This document shows, one piece after another, positions 1 to 12,859 of a DNA stretch of 64,000 bases (position 1 is its first letter; each line of letters begins with the position of its first letter). A model generated the notes under the pieces. It saw only the letters and a list, made by a program, of their open reading frames with translations. It did not search any database and was not told the DNA's origin. The position numbers were made by a program, and so were the translations under genes. Origin of the DNA: Pempheris klunzingeri (taxonomy: Eukaryota; Chordata; Actinopteri; Acropomatiformes; Pempheridae); the NCBI RefSeq assembly GCF_042242105.1, contig NC_092027.1, positions 8,439,721 to 8,503,720 on the forward strand. Direction: 5' to 3'.

Positions 1-2073
1 TACCCATCACTCACATCTATTTTCTGTCCTTGTTGATCTGCCATGTTGTTGTTTATCTCGTCACTTATAGCTGAGGTCCTTTCAGTCATACATCTGTCAC
101 TGCATATGAACTTTCAACCCCCCCTTGATAATGTCTACCAGGCAGAAGCATTGAGTCTCACTCAGCTGTCTGATGTGCTTGCACACAGAATTAAGAAATG
201 ACAACCTCAGTGATCTTTAGTGGTTCTAGCTGCGTGACACTTCACTTCGATCCAACTGTCTCCTGCATCGCTTTAAATGAACCACATCTAGAGGAGGGAA
301 AAATACACAGACAACACTTCTAACCTCATTACATACATCAGTGAATAAATTCATCACAGCGTCCCTATAGGTCAGACCTCAGAGTGTCAATCTAAAGACA
401 ATGGCAGCTCTGCCTCCCCTGCCTGTAAGTCATGTTCATATGTCACTGCCGAGGTTAATGGCTGTGGCGCGTGGGAGTTTTTAAAGATGCTTAGATGCAT
501 TTGAATGACTTATGAAAGTAGCTCCTGTTGGTCTGGCCTGGATCAATCAGCCCGAGGCCCACTCTGCCCTCCTGAAGAATACACAGGTGCACCATTTGCA
601 TTTAGATAGATTTGTACACTTGTGGGGGACAGATAAGAAATGAAAATGCAGCTGCATCCAGATACCCCCCACACCTTCTCACATAAACCATTACAACCAG
701 AGTCAATGCACAAGCAAAAGCAAAAATGAATCAAAGGAGAAAATGTAATTAACTCTTATATTTTCGGAGGGAGGGCAATGTGCCTGTAGTCAGATTAGAT
801 TCACTTTTGACAGCGGATGTGATTAATGGGAGGATAGAGACAGTGGAAATGGCCGAGGACGACGTTCTGGCTAATGGCAGAGTTTGGGGTCAATGCTTGT
901 TTGCAGAGCTGCATATGCCCGATCACAGGAAGTCCTCCATTAGCCTCCGCCAATGAACTTTACCAGATGGATACAGCTGAAATGTTCTGCAGCTCTTTTG
1001 GCTTACTTTGCATCACACAACATTTAACCCATCTGCATGAAATGACCACTTAAACATAGCGCACATTAAACCGTGCAGCCAAGCCTGCTTAGATGTCATT
1101 CCAGTTAACTGTCATGATGATTTTGCCCCGCGGCCGTCCGCCCATGACACTCTGTGCCAGACTGGACCTGCTGGCTGTGGTGCCCCTTTGTACTCACCAG
1201 TCAGTCAGAGTCAGAGGGTGCTGCTCATCGCGTTAACCTCCTCTGTGCTCTCTGGCATACAGAGATTTTTGTGTGGAAACATCTCAGAACAAGATCTGAG
1301 CAAAACAGTGTAGATTTAGTGATTTGTAGTTCAAATGATGGCCTCAATGAAGCACTCACTATTGATTTTACTTTCTGTTTGAAATGTCATTTCTTCATTT
1401 TTTTTTGTTTAATCAGGCTTGGCACAGTGTGAGTGAGGATAACTGTGACATATACATTACTTTTATTCTGACTTTGATCGCATAAATACAAACACACTTC
1501 AATTGAGTGTAGATTTCCTCATGATGGAGAAATAATCATAATTCAGATTGACTTCACATTCCCCTTCTTCTTTCAAAAAAAAAGGGAACACGCTGTCCTT
1601 TGTCCCCAGTGCACTGGGAAAATGTTGCCAATAATCTCATGTCAACTGAGGAAAGATTGCCCATAACAAGAAATGATACAGATTATGCTAATGATGAGAT
1701 TTATGAAGGCCTATCACCATTAATCATGGCACAGATGGCTCTTAATAGCGTAAATCAAAGAGCCATCTAGGTTTTCAGGAGATGTAATTTAGCATCTCAA
1801 GTTGTATCAAAATAATATTTATATTTCTCATACTGGATCACAGAACTAATATTTTTGTATTCAAATCTTATATGAAATATAAAACAATGAGCATTTTTTC
1901 TAAATGTATCTAAATAATCTAAAATGTGATCCTTATGGATAAGCAGGATGCTTCAAATGCATTTGTTTCTCCATGTACATGAGAAAATGTTCAAAGGTAC
2001 ATTCACATGAGAGATTTGTCAGATCTCCCCTCTCCTAACCAGTCGCTGCCTTTCCCTCTCCTTCCTTGTGCAG
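1..2073 (+). other. Probable adgrb1 intron upstream of the GPS exon
   Basis: I see no convincing exon here. The next exon, at 2074, starts inside the GAIN/GPS region of the receptor, so this stretch is most likely intron between extracellular-domain exons. Open frames here are short, lack paired splice sites and resemble no receptor segment. Confidence 0.5.
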
Positions 2074-2959
2074 TTCCTCTCTGCTTGGGTCTTGGTCTGC
2101 TCGGAGCTGCAGAGCGGTCCCCGTTCATTCATTCAGAACCAAATGCGTGTGTGACAGCCTCTCCACCTTCGCCATTTTAGCGCGCGTCAACTTCGACTCG
2201 GTAAGTCCTCTGTCTATTCACAATGTGTGCTCGTTTGTTTGTTTGTTTTCCGCGATTCGTCTTAAATGTTTCGTGCAGTGCGTGTGTTGGTGTGTGTGGA
2301 TGCGGTCAGTAGATGTTGTTTTCGAGCGGTTTGCTGTAGCGCTGCCTGCCTGCACCTCTTTGTCTCCGTGCAGGTGCCGCTGATCGGAGAATTTACAGCC
2401 TGGCTGTTTTTATTGAGGGGAAATAACCGAGCAACGTGTTGATATGCAGGAATTTCATTTTTTTTTTTTTTTTTAATGAAAACATTATGAGTTGCATATT
2501 GGCTTGTCGATTTTGCACGAGCTTGTTAATTTGATGCTTATTTGATTGCAGTCAGCTGCATAATTGACTGAATAAATATTATGGCAGCTTTGGGAAACAG
2601 CTTATGTTGCTGTTTGCACGGCAATTAAGAAACATCGATCTAAATTATTAACTCAATCACTGTAAATGACTTTTTTTTTGATTAATGTGTAATCTGGGTT
2701 GGCATTTATGCTTGATTTTTTTTAAATAATGCATGTAAGCATAAGTAAACAGAGTTAGTGCAGGACAATTTGTGCGCACAGGACACTTTGATTACCGAAA
2801 TCTATCATCGCGCATCGCTCTATTTCATGCGCAAAGACAATGTGTAATTTGCTCCCTTAGACTGGGTTGCCTCTAAAGCTGCTCGCTCTCCAGTTGCCGT
2901 GGTAACGGCTTCTGCAGCGCGATCTCGGCCTCTGTGATTTTTGATAACTGAGATGCTGA

Positions 2960-2997
<38 letters not shown>

Positions 2998-5900
2998 CAC
3001 ACACACAGCCCCCTCCTACCTCCTCTCCTCTCTGAACAGCCCCCCAGGACAGAGGAAATGGCCTGTCCATCTCTGCTGTGCATCTGCCTGCTGCTGCTGC
3101 ACACAAAAAGCAATCAACAGATGTCTATTAGGTTGAAAAAAAAATGTATATTTCAAATGTGCATTTGATTAATTTCCTGTGCAGTCTGTGGCAAAGCAGC
3201 TCATGAATTTGGACTGCAGTGTTTTTCTGCTGCTGAGCCCATTCGGTCTCGTCATTTCTTCCCCCCCAACCTGTTGTTTACATCCTAGATTTGATTTGTC
3301 TTGCTGCTGCCAGTCTGAGCAGCACCTCCCATATTTGTTATAGGCTGCACATACCCCCTTCCTTTCAACCTCCCGCAACAGTAAAAAAAGGCAGCTGCGG
3401 CAATCATTCCGTCCGCCAATATCTCTGAATTCTCGATTACATCCACCCCCCCCCCTTCCTCATCCTCCTCCTCCTTCCTCTTCGGCCACAGCAGCTAGTC
3501 TGAAAATACCAGAGTGGCGGACCAATAAGAGACAGACGTCTGGTCATGCATTGATGCTTCCTCCTCTCTCCCCCTGCCTGCCTCTCCATCCATCCTTTGA
3601 TGTGGGCCGTGGACATTTTCAACAACATCTTCCTGCGAGCCCTATGAGAAACACCAGCGAGAGGCAGAAAGAGAGAGAGAGAGAGAGAAGTGAGGGGATG
3701 TGAACAACAGCCAGATACTGCAGTGTGTTAGCTCTCATTGGATATGGTCTGATTTCAGGAGTCCTGTAGCCTCATGTGTGAAGGAAGCATGATGGTCCAG
3801 TGGGAGCAAGCCTCGTAGTTAGTACAGCAGATGCCCTTGACCACTGGGGTAATCAATTATGAAAAAAACAGCAGAGAAGTGTAATGGTTAAGGGTTTCTC
3901 TGCACATTCTGCCTTCCCCCGCTTCTGATTTATTAAAAATGAGAACATGTGATTCGGTCAAGGACAGGCAGAAGACATGCTTCATATTTAGGTCAAACTG
4001 GCTGTCTGGATTTCACTCAGCGGCCCGTGGAGCAGGCATCAACCCAGATATAGGGACTGGGAAGAGAGGGAACAGAACAGACTGTATCACCCGTGTTGTT
4101 TTTTTCTTTCCCCACATTCGATAAAGGCTGAAGGAAAAAGACAGCTCACCGCTCTGCTATCTGCCATCTGTTTTGGGGCGCTTCTGATGTAGTTGGAAAA
4201 ATTTTGAAACAAATTTGCCACACTAAATTAGTCTTTGGCTGCTGTGGGCCAGACTTCATCAGCTGTGCTTTGATATCAGAAAAGCCTATGTGGAGCACAT
4301 AGAGAAGAACAATCCTTCAGGGCTCAGTATTGTACTGTTTGAAATTCTGAGACACCATCAATAATGGCAAACATGTTAGAAGCCATGCTTCACATACGCT
4401 TGCAATATAAGAATTTATGGCCATCATAAATCAAATGAAGGCCAAAGCCGTGTCTATTTCCCCCCCCTCTATCTGTGCTAATTTGATACCTGCAGATTTA
4501 TTATATATGTGGACTGTTTCTTTTCTCACTCACATTTTGGAGCCTTTTTCTCCCTCAATATGTGATCAAAAGTATAGTCAATGAAGGCCTTTACCCATAT
4601 CCCAAATGATTTTCATCCAGCTCACATGCTTTGTGGTGATGACAACTTGATCAGGGGTGTTAGATTGATTTAAAACCTTATTAAAGCCTCTAGAGTAGGT
4701 GTGAGACAGACAAAGATTATGGATGCAGTGAAACCACACAGTCAGCTGCTGGAGGGGTTCGTAAGTGTGTAACCATGCAGCGAGGGCTTTGTGAAGTCTC
4801 AAGGAGCTGAGATTTGTGTGTGCAGCAGCGACCCGTCGCCCCTCCAGGTGACTGAGCAGCAGGGAAGACGGGCAAAAGACAATCCCTCCTCTGTTTCCTG
4901 CACTAGAGGTTCGGTGCTAGGGCTGTTTGAAACATGGGACGGTCACCGCCGCTGGCAGTGACAGGCGCTAAGCTGCTGTCAGAGATCAGGAGGGCAGGTG
5001 GTGGCAGATTAATGCACCGGTGATAATGGTCCACCTGTTCATTCCTGCAGGGATGGGCAAGGAGCTGCTGGTTGGCACCAACCGAGCTGAAGGAGTGAGA
5101 AAGTGAGGAGCTCAGGATGTCTGTCAATGATTAGAAGGTTGCTGTATCAGCTCAAACTAATGACTGAACACAGCAAGCCCCCCTGAACTGCCCCCGGGAA
5201 TTGAACACCCCCCCTCCCACTTACACACACACACACACACACACGCTTATTTGAGGGAGATATATGTGCAGTATCCTCCTCGCCTCATTTGCTGACTCAA
5301 AAGCTCAATGGAGGAATGCAGTGACCCTGACCATTTGTTTAGTTTGCAGCTCCATCTTTCTGACATGTTCACCTTGGGGTCACCTTGCCTCAGCCGTGGC
5401 CTGATTGTGCCATTCAACTGTTTGCCTACAGGGAGCTGTCTGCTATTCCAGATAGCGCACACCCAGAGGCTTCGCTAGTGCATGTATGCAATGTGCAATG
5501 TGTGTGTGTGTGTGTGGATTTCAGTGCTGGTTTCTCCCCTGCATGAATGTGTGCGTGTTGGTAATCAGCTCTAAGAGGCATTTTTTGTGTTGTCTCCTCT
5601 CCGCAGATCATGGACAAGGCACTGCTCCCGTCCGTGACTCTCATCGTTGGCTGTGGGGTCTCCTCTCTCACCCTGCTGCTCCTCATCATCATCTACGTCT
5701 CTGTGTGGAAGTAAGTAACCCTACGAGCAAAGTCCAGCCATGTCGGCCCCTAATATTATACGCTGTGTGCTCTGGTTTCTCTTTCCTCTACCCACTCATC
5801 CCTAAACTCATTCTTTTCCTTTCCCTTTTCAAAACTCCAGGTACATCCGCTCCGAGCGCTCCGTTATCCTCATCAACTTCTGCCTGTCCATTATATGCTC

Positions 5901-8900
5901 CAATGCCCTCATTCTCATTGGACAAACTCAGGCTCGCAACAAGGTATGGCACTCTTCCAACCAATCCTGCCCTCTCTTTTAAACCTCTCTGAAACTCACT
6001 GCTTTGGGGGTTTTGGAAGTAGCTGCACCACTGACATAGATTTCTCATATTTTCTCTCTATCTCCCCTTCCTTCTGGGCTCCCACAGGTGGTGTGCACTC
6101 TCGTAGCTGCTCTCCTGCACTTCTTTTTCCTCTCCTCTTTCTGCTGGGTGCTGACAGAAGCTTGGCAGTCATACATGGCTGTCACTGGTCGTCTGCGCAA
6201 CCGCATCATCCGCAAGCGTTTCTTGTGCTTAGGTTGGGGTAAGAGCACCTGTCTTAATCTCCTTTTTCCCTACCTCTGTTGCATCAGTTTTCTCAAAAGC
6301 TTTTTAAAAATCTTTTTAGGTTCTAACTTCTCTCTCTTTTGCATATTTTCTGTCTTGCAGGTCTTCCTGCCCTGGTGGTGGCTGTGTCTGTGGGTTTCAC
6401 AAAAGCTAAGGGATACGGCACTGTCAACTAGTAAGTCTAGTCTCAGCCTGACATTTTGGGGGCTTCTCTGTTCTGTGCATTTATTCTGAAAAACTCTTCC
6501 CTTAGCTCAAGCATTAATATTCTTCCTCCTTCTCTTTTCTAGCTGCTGGCTGTCTCTTGAGGGCGGACTCCTTTACTCCTTCGTCGGCCCTGCTGCAGCT
6601 GTTGTTTTGGTACATATTCCGACTTTGACGTCCCAATCTATCACAACGTCTGTTTGTAAGTGCATTACCCATTATTAGATTGTCTCATTCATGTTTTTTT
6701 TTTCTTGCAAACAGGTGAATATGGTCATTGGTATTCTGGTCTTCAACAAGCTGGTATCCAAGGACGGCATCACCGATGTGAAGCTGAAGGAGAGAGCCGG
6801 GTAGGTCTTATTGATCTTCTCCATACACTAGAGTGTTGCGCTTATCGCCCTCATCGGTGCCATTACAGGTATATTGATGGTGTGCTTTGATATCAAGCCT
6901 CACAATCAAACAACAGAAGTGAATAGAGCTCTGTCGGTCTAGAAACAGAAGTCCATTGCAGCCTGTGTGAACCTGTTGTGTTTAATCGGTTGTTTTCTCA
7001 CCCTGCAGGGCATCACTGTGGAGTTCCTGCGTGGTTCTGCCCCTCTTGGCCCTCACCTGGATGTCCGCTGTCCTGGCCATCACAGACCGCCGCTCCGCCC
7101 TCTTCCAGATCCTCTTTGCCGTCTTTGACTCTCTAGAGGGTTTTATCATTGTCATGGTTCACTGCATCCTGCGTAGAGAGGTAAGGAAAATTATTTGGAT
7201 GAATTTGGAGTAACACGAAATGAAATAAAAGTTATTTGTTGTTGTTGTTGATTGGTTTGCTATGTGAGGTTACAATTTCCTGAATTCTTCTCTCCATCCA
7301 TTAGGTTCAAGAAGCTGTAAAGTGCAGAGTAGTCGACCGCAAGGACGACGGCAATGGAGACTCTGGCAGTTCCCTTCACAATGGCCACACCCAGCATATG
7401 GTAAGTTTCTTGGCTTATTGCCTTTTTAATGTCTTGAGTGCCTCTTGCATTTTATCCCAAATGAATATGTGCATACATTAAGCACTGATAGAACATTTTT
7501 TATTCTTTTATCAGCAGTCTGATAACGAAAAGGATGGAGATTCAAGCAGACAAGGTAAGCTCCTTTTTCCTGTTGCTCTTAACCATTTTTCCATTTACAT
7601 TTGAATTTCTTTGAGCCTCGCTCTTAAAACCTCCAATCACGCATAAAAACATAAAACATATTTATTGAAACAAATTTTTCTGATTTAGCATGGTTTTCTT
7701 ATATTTCTACTCTCTCTTGCATCTTAAAAGGAATGAAGAGTTCTGAAGAGAAGATGCCTCCTCCTCAGCTGCCTCTTCCCATGGGCTCCAACTTCCACAC
7801 CCTCCCATCCAACCCCAGTAAGAGCCACATGCAGGCAGTCCCCGAGTATTCCAGCCACACCCTCACCCTGAAGAGAGAGAAGAGCCGTCTGGCAGGAGGA
7901 GTCGACCCATCCTGTGGGAAACCCGTGTATGTCTGCGAGGGAGAGCTGTTCAAGCAGCTGGACGCCGATCTCGCTCGGGCTCAGGCCGAGGGCAGCATGT
8001 CCGACGGCAGCGGTTACGTCCTCATGCCCAACACTACCTCCACCCTGAGGTCCAAGCCCAAAGATGACCCAACAAAATACAACATCAGCGTGGAGCAGCT
8101 GCCACAGGCCAGATTGATGCACCTCAGCGGGCCTTTTGCCGAGCCCCAGGCTGCCTTCGGGATGAAATCGATCCCCCCAGACCAGATCAGCGTGTCGTAC
8201 TCAGAGAGAGACTCGCCCATCCAGAACATCCACAACATGTCCAGTGAGTCTCACATCACCCACAGCAGCCTGGAGAACACCTTCGAGTCCATGAACTCCA
8301 TGATGTCCAAGAGTGAGACCATCTCCACGCTATCCATGAGCTCCTTGGAGGTAAGAGGAGATGGAATAGTGAGACCTCTTGCAGAATAGTTGATTTATGC
8401 TTTTTTTTTTTTTTTTTGCATCTAACATGAATCTGAAACTAAAGCAATTTTCTTTGTCTTTCTTTTTCTCTGCAGAGACAGAAATCCCGTTATGCTGAGT
8501 TGGACTTTGAGGTAAATATTATTTGGATGATGTCTTTTGAAGATATTATAAATGAAATATGATATATATTAAATGCATTTTAGCAATAATTAATTTTGAG
8601 AGTAAAATGTCTTTTTCTTTGCCTTCTGCAGAAAATAATGCACACGAAGAAACGCCACCAGAACATGTTCCAGGACCTAAACAGGAAGCTACATCATGCT
8701 GAGAAAGACAGAGAGTCGCCTGCTTCTGACAGCAAGGTAACACATCATGATATTATGCTCATCATCCATTTCCATTAATTTTCAGGAAATGCAGAACAAA
8801 ACAGATAAAGAGTAAAAAGGAAACAGAGGCAATTCCATTGTTTAAAGAGATTCTTGGATGTGAAAGTGACCCTATAAAACAACCAGTGATTTGTGTATTG

Positions 8901-9452
8901 AACTATGGTTGTCATTCCCTTGAGGTCATTTCAATATGGATGTATTTTCTTCCTTCCTTCTTACAGTCTGTGAGATGGAGTGTGTCATCAGGAGGAAGTG
9001 ACAAAACGAACCACAGTGTGAGTGTTTATATACAACCTCACAAACTCAAAATTTACTGCATATAGACAAGACACACTTTTAGATAATACACTTGCCTCAA
9101 GGAGGAATAATGTCCCCAGATGGCAATATGACTTTCATTATTAGAAAATCACCTCTGATGTAATTGAGGCCCATTTCATTTTGATTAAATCAGAATTGCT
9201 CAAGGCTGATGGGTGGCAGCAGTTCTAAAGTGGCTCCTCTTTGTACATCAACAGGACAAACAGCAGGCTCCTCTGGAGAGGCCGTGGGAGGGAGTCCGGG
9301 GAATACCACAGTCACCCCCTGCATGGGTGCGTAAAGACCTGGAGCCCCTAGCTGCCTCACCTCTGGAGCTGCACTCTGTGGAGTGGGAGAAGACCAGCAC
9401 CACCATCCCTCTGGTGGGGCAGGACATCATCGACCTGCAGACAGAGGTCTGA
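2074..9452 (+). CDS. adgrb1: Adhesion G protein-coupled receptor B1 (BAI1), 3' part: GPS, seven-TM domain and cytoplasmic tail
   Basis: Fifteen exons join in frame to 674 residues: 2074-2200, 5607-5710, 5841-5943, 6088-6238, 6361-6430, 6543-6609, 6715-6800, 7009-7180, 7305-7400, 7515-7554, 7731-8350, 8476-8511, 8632-8736, 8967-9017 and 9255-9452. The first carries the GPS core ([12 protein letters not shown]). The next seven carry the 7TM region, with [14 protein letters not shown] in TM1, [34 protein letters not shown] and LTWMSAVLA. The tail has the BAI-conserved FQDLNRK segment and ends [11 protein letters not shown], a class I PDZ ligand. TM1 and the C-terminus match BAI1 rather than BAI2 or BAI3, which end differently. 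In mammals BAI1 is a neuronal and phagocytic receptor that signals through ELMO/DOCK, RhoGEFs and PDZ scaffolds. The proline-rich tract of mammalian BAI1 is reduced to a short PPPQLPLP. The 5' exons (thrombospondin repeats) lie outside the window. Confidence 0.9.
2201..5606 (+). other. adgrb1 intron (3.4 kb)
   Basis: This lies between the GPS exon donor (CTCG|gtaagt) and the TM1 exon acceptor (ccgcag|ATCATG). The codons read through in frame across it. It holds CA/GT microsatellites at 2965-3007, 5223-5244 and 5499-5516 and a short GA run near 3678. No exon or RNA gene was recognised. Confidence 0.7.
2965..3007. repeat. (CA)n microsatellite
   Basis: About 21 AC dinucleotides with one G interruption, inside an adgrb1 intron. 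The apparent Cys-Val and Thr-His open frames across it are artefacts of the repeat. Confidence 0.95.
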
Positions 9453-11412
9453 GGGGAAGGAGGGGGGCTCGCGAAGCCACCTGATTTCACCTTGGTCACC
9501 TTTTTGGTTTGGGAATGGGATCCTATATGGAGAGAGTAGAGGAAACCATGAAAGTGAGAAAGTTGGTCCCCGAATCAATGTCTTCAAACCCTCAACCAGA
9601 GCAAGAAGGAAGGGAGAGAAGTAGAGATGAAGGAGAAGAGGTGGTGATGAGGTGTTTAATGTAGCTTCTCTGTGTGGACTTGAAGCATCTCGTGCTTGAG
9701 TGCTTTGAAGGTCAAAGGGTTAGTGGAGCGGTTTGTGGTTTCCATGGACCAGGACTGGCTATGGTTCCATTGATGCTTCACTGGGAGTTTCCTGAACCCT
9801 TCAGCCTGGGTTCAGAGGATGTGGGCGACATGTCTGTGCTTCTTTTTTCCTTCAACTTAACTTTGGAGAAAAATAACATAATACAACACGGTGTGTCCTC
9901 CCAGCTTCTTGGGAGGAGCAACCGGAACTCTTGGCTGCTCCTCTTCCAGCCAAGTTACCTTCCAAAATAGGACAAGGCAAGAGAGCATAAGGGCCCAGTT
10001 TCATGCTTGGAGTCCAACATTCTGCAGTTTGGTAGATGGGCACACATTTTGTTTTTGTGCCGTGGGTTATTTTATTTTTTCTGTTTTTTTTCTGTTTTTT
10101 TGGCACTGCTTCACACCTGGAACTGCTTTAAAAAGCCTAAAATGAGACTCTTCCGTGAGACATATTGAGAATATAACTCTGCTACTGCAGAACAGGTGTA
10201 ATCATGCTGATAGTGCTCCTCACTGTTGTTATCACCATGGTTATTATTATTATTATTCCAATGAGTATTGTCAGTGTTATGATTCTCATTATTGACTTTA
10301 TTGCCTAGATTTTAATTTTTCATCCCCCTCCTGGGTGTCAGGCTCAAGATTTATTGTTTATTATATGGCTCCACAAAAAAAATTCAATGCATCTGAAATG
10401 TGTTGTGTGCCCATATGGACTGCATTGGGACAAACATACTGAGTGGTGATGGAGGTGGTGGTTAGTTACAACATGTCCTGGTTTCTCCAGCATTATGCTC
10501 TGATACCAAAACACCAGCACCTTGATGAACACAGACTCTCACACAGGAAGAGCAGTGCACTCTGGGAAATGCTGGGTGGAAGCGCGAGAAAGTGAGAGAT
10601 ATCTCTCCTCTCAGGTGGCACAAGATGCAGGCTCTTCCAGGTCGTACATGTGGATTCAAAGAATCAGCGAGACCTTTCATCATCGCCCTTTTGTTTCTCA
10701 GCCTTGCAGAACTCGTGGACCGAGCAGAGGCTCCTGGCGCTGATATGACTTCCAGTTCAGCGTCAGGTCCTCGAGACTTCAACACATTTGTGTTTTCAGC
10801 CATCAGTGTGAAATAGTGCAATATGATGGGTGCTTGATGCTCAAGCAAGACTGATATTATGATTTAGGCAGAATCTTTTCTTACCAATGTTTCACAACTT
10901 TTATACCATCTTCCTCATATTTACAGAGCATATAGATGCTTTATGAGAATATTGTATGACAAATCTGTATTAGTAATTCAAGGAATTTATTCACTAGAGA
11001 TTTGTTAGCACAAGACTCCATATTTGGAGCTCTCTGTGACAGGTAGATAATTGTACTTCTATAAAGCAAACATTATATAGAATGAATGATAGTCTATGAA
11101 TATCTCTAAACTGTGCTTCAGGATATTTGTCATTACTCTCCGCTGTGTAGCGGTGGGTAATCGAACCTCATGTCTTCTGTAACTGTGTTTTTGATAACCT
11201 TGTCAGTAACTCAATAGTATGTACTACTTGCCAATTCCCCTGTCCCTTCAATTTCCTCTGTCCTACCCTCAGCCTGATTCATACCTCGAGTTACTTGTAT
11301 TGAATACCCATTTGTATTTTCTTGTCACGACTTTGTTTTTTATGTTCTGTTTTACCTCCTGTAAATGTACAGTTTTCACAGCACAAAATGAATGTGACTA
11401 ATTTCTAATAAA
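9453..11412 (+). other. adgrb1 3'UTR with poly(A) signal
   Basis: Non-coding, partly AT-rich sequence follows the TGA. A canonical AATAAA lies at 11407-11412 in a TCTAATAAAACAC context, giving a 3'UTR of about 2 kb. It contains an ATT trinucleotide run near 10240. The site of cleavage is inferred. Confidence 0.6.
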
Positions 11413-11429
11413 ACACATCTATATTACAT

Positions 11430-12694
11430 GAAGAATGTGGTCCTTAATTGTTAACAGATAAACACATCATAAAGGTGAAATCTGACTTTAAATCTCATAA
11501 TTGAACCAACAACTTTCTTTGCAGAATCAAACTGGCATGTTGTCTGACAGCGATATCTAAAGCCAGAACAAAACAAGTCAGCACCTAAAAATACAAGTTC
11601 AAAAGTAAAATCACTAACCAACAAACTGAAAGTATTGCAATAATTAGAAAGTGAGACTGAAAATGGAGAAATGAATTTTGAACCCATGCCACATTAAAGC
11701 CTCTGGCAAACACTTTGCTCTCTAAATATAGATGTTATTTGCAGGTACAAAAACAGCAATCTCTTAAGATGATAAAAGCGCAATTCTCTTCTGTTCTATT
11801 TTCATGCTTTACAGGGAGGCAAATCATTACAGAGAAAAAAGATCTATGAAGTTGAGCGATGAGAAAACAAACAAATTTGACAGGGCCCAGAATATGATTA
11901 TGACCTCTTTAAAAATAGGACACGTTCTCAACTGTTGTAGTTGTTCACTGATTTTTCTGCAGTATTGCCACTCTCCTCTCTTCTCCATATAATCTTGTAC
12001 ATTTTAATTGAACCAGTGTGCTGTAAGTCTGCTGCAAGGCATAAGCAAAAAGAGATTTACATCATCCATTTGTTGAGCGCTGCTCATTTTGTGGGGTCAG
12101 CTGGAGAGCAGACTTCCTTCTGTGCAAATGGTGCCTTTCTGTCAGTGCCATTTTTCACTACATTTCTATGTTTCCGCATCACACGATATGCACCATTGTC
12201 TCTGTGGCATCTGAGCGGGTTTTTTTTGGCTTTGTGGAACATTTTGTGCTAATTTACATTCACACCAAAAGTCATCTATGCAATGTCTGCACAGTCTCCT
12301 CATGACGTTTCAGAGCTAATTTTGCTGCATTTGAAATGTGACTCCAAAAAGTATAGAAAATGAGTTACAGCGGGCCCTCATCATTTGGATTTCTTTCATG
12401 CCATGACCTGCACATAGCTTTAATCAGAGAGCAAGATGACATAGTGACTGAAAAATGGACAGTCAGGTATTGAGAAAGACAGATTGTCATGAGCACAAAA
12501 GTTTAAAGATACAAACTTCCATCTGCACACATACTGTATGCCCATATAAATAGATATAGACAATTTATATGTAGCTTAAAATAAGCTTTGACATGTTTAT
12601 TAATATTCATCAGGATACATCCTCTTCCCTCATTAGCCGTTAACAAATGAAATCCAATCAAAATCACAGTAATTATATATATAATGCTGATGCA

Positions 12695-12737
<43 letters not shown>

Positions 12738-12818
12738 CGTGTGTGTGAAAGCATTTCCCAGTGCTAATAACATCCTGAAGCTGTCGATGGCTGTATACAC
12801 ACCCCCCTTCCCACCCTC

Positions 12819-12859
<41 letters not shown>

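Noticed and set aside
2820-3168. Cys-Val and Thr-His repeat peptides on both strands
   Set aside because: They are translations of a (CA)n microsatellite in an intron.
5486-5992. 168-codon plus-strand frame across the TM1 and next exons
   Set aside because: It runs through the true introns in a different frame from the receptor exons and contains microsatellite-derived Cys-Val.
2074-9452. Assignment of the receptor to adgrb2 because of neighbours whose human orthologues are on 1p
   Set aside because: TM1 ([14 protein letters not shown]) and the C-terminus ([11 protein letters not shown]) match BAI1, whereas BAI2 reads VPLVIGCAVSC and ends GDFQTEV.
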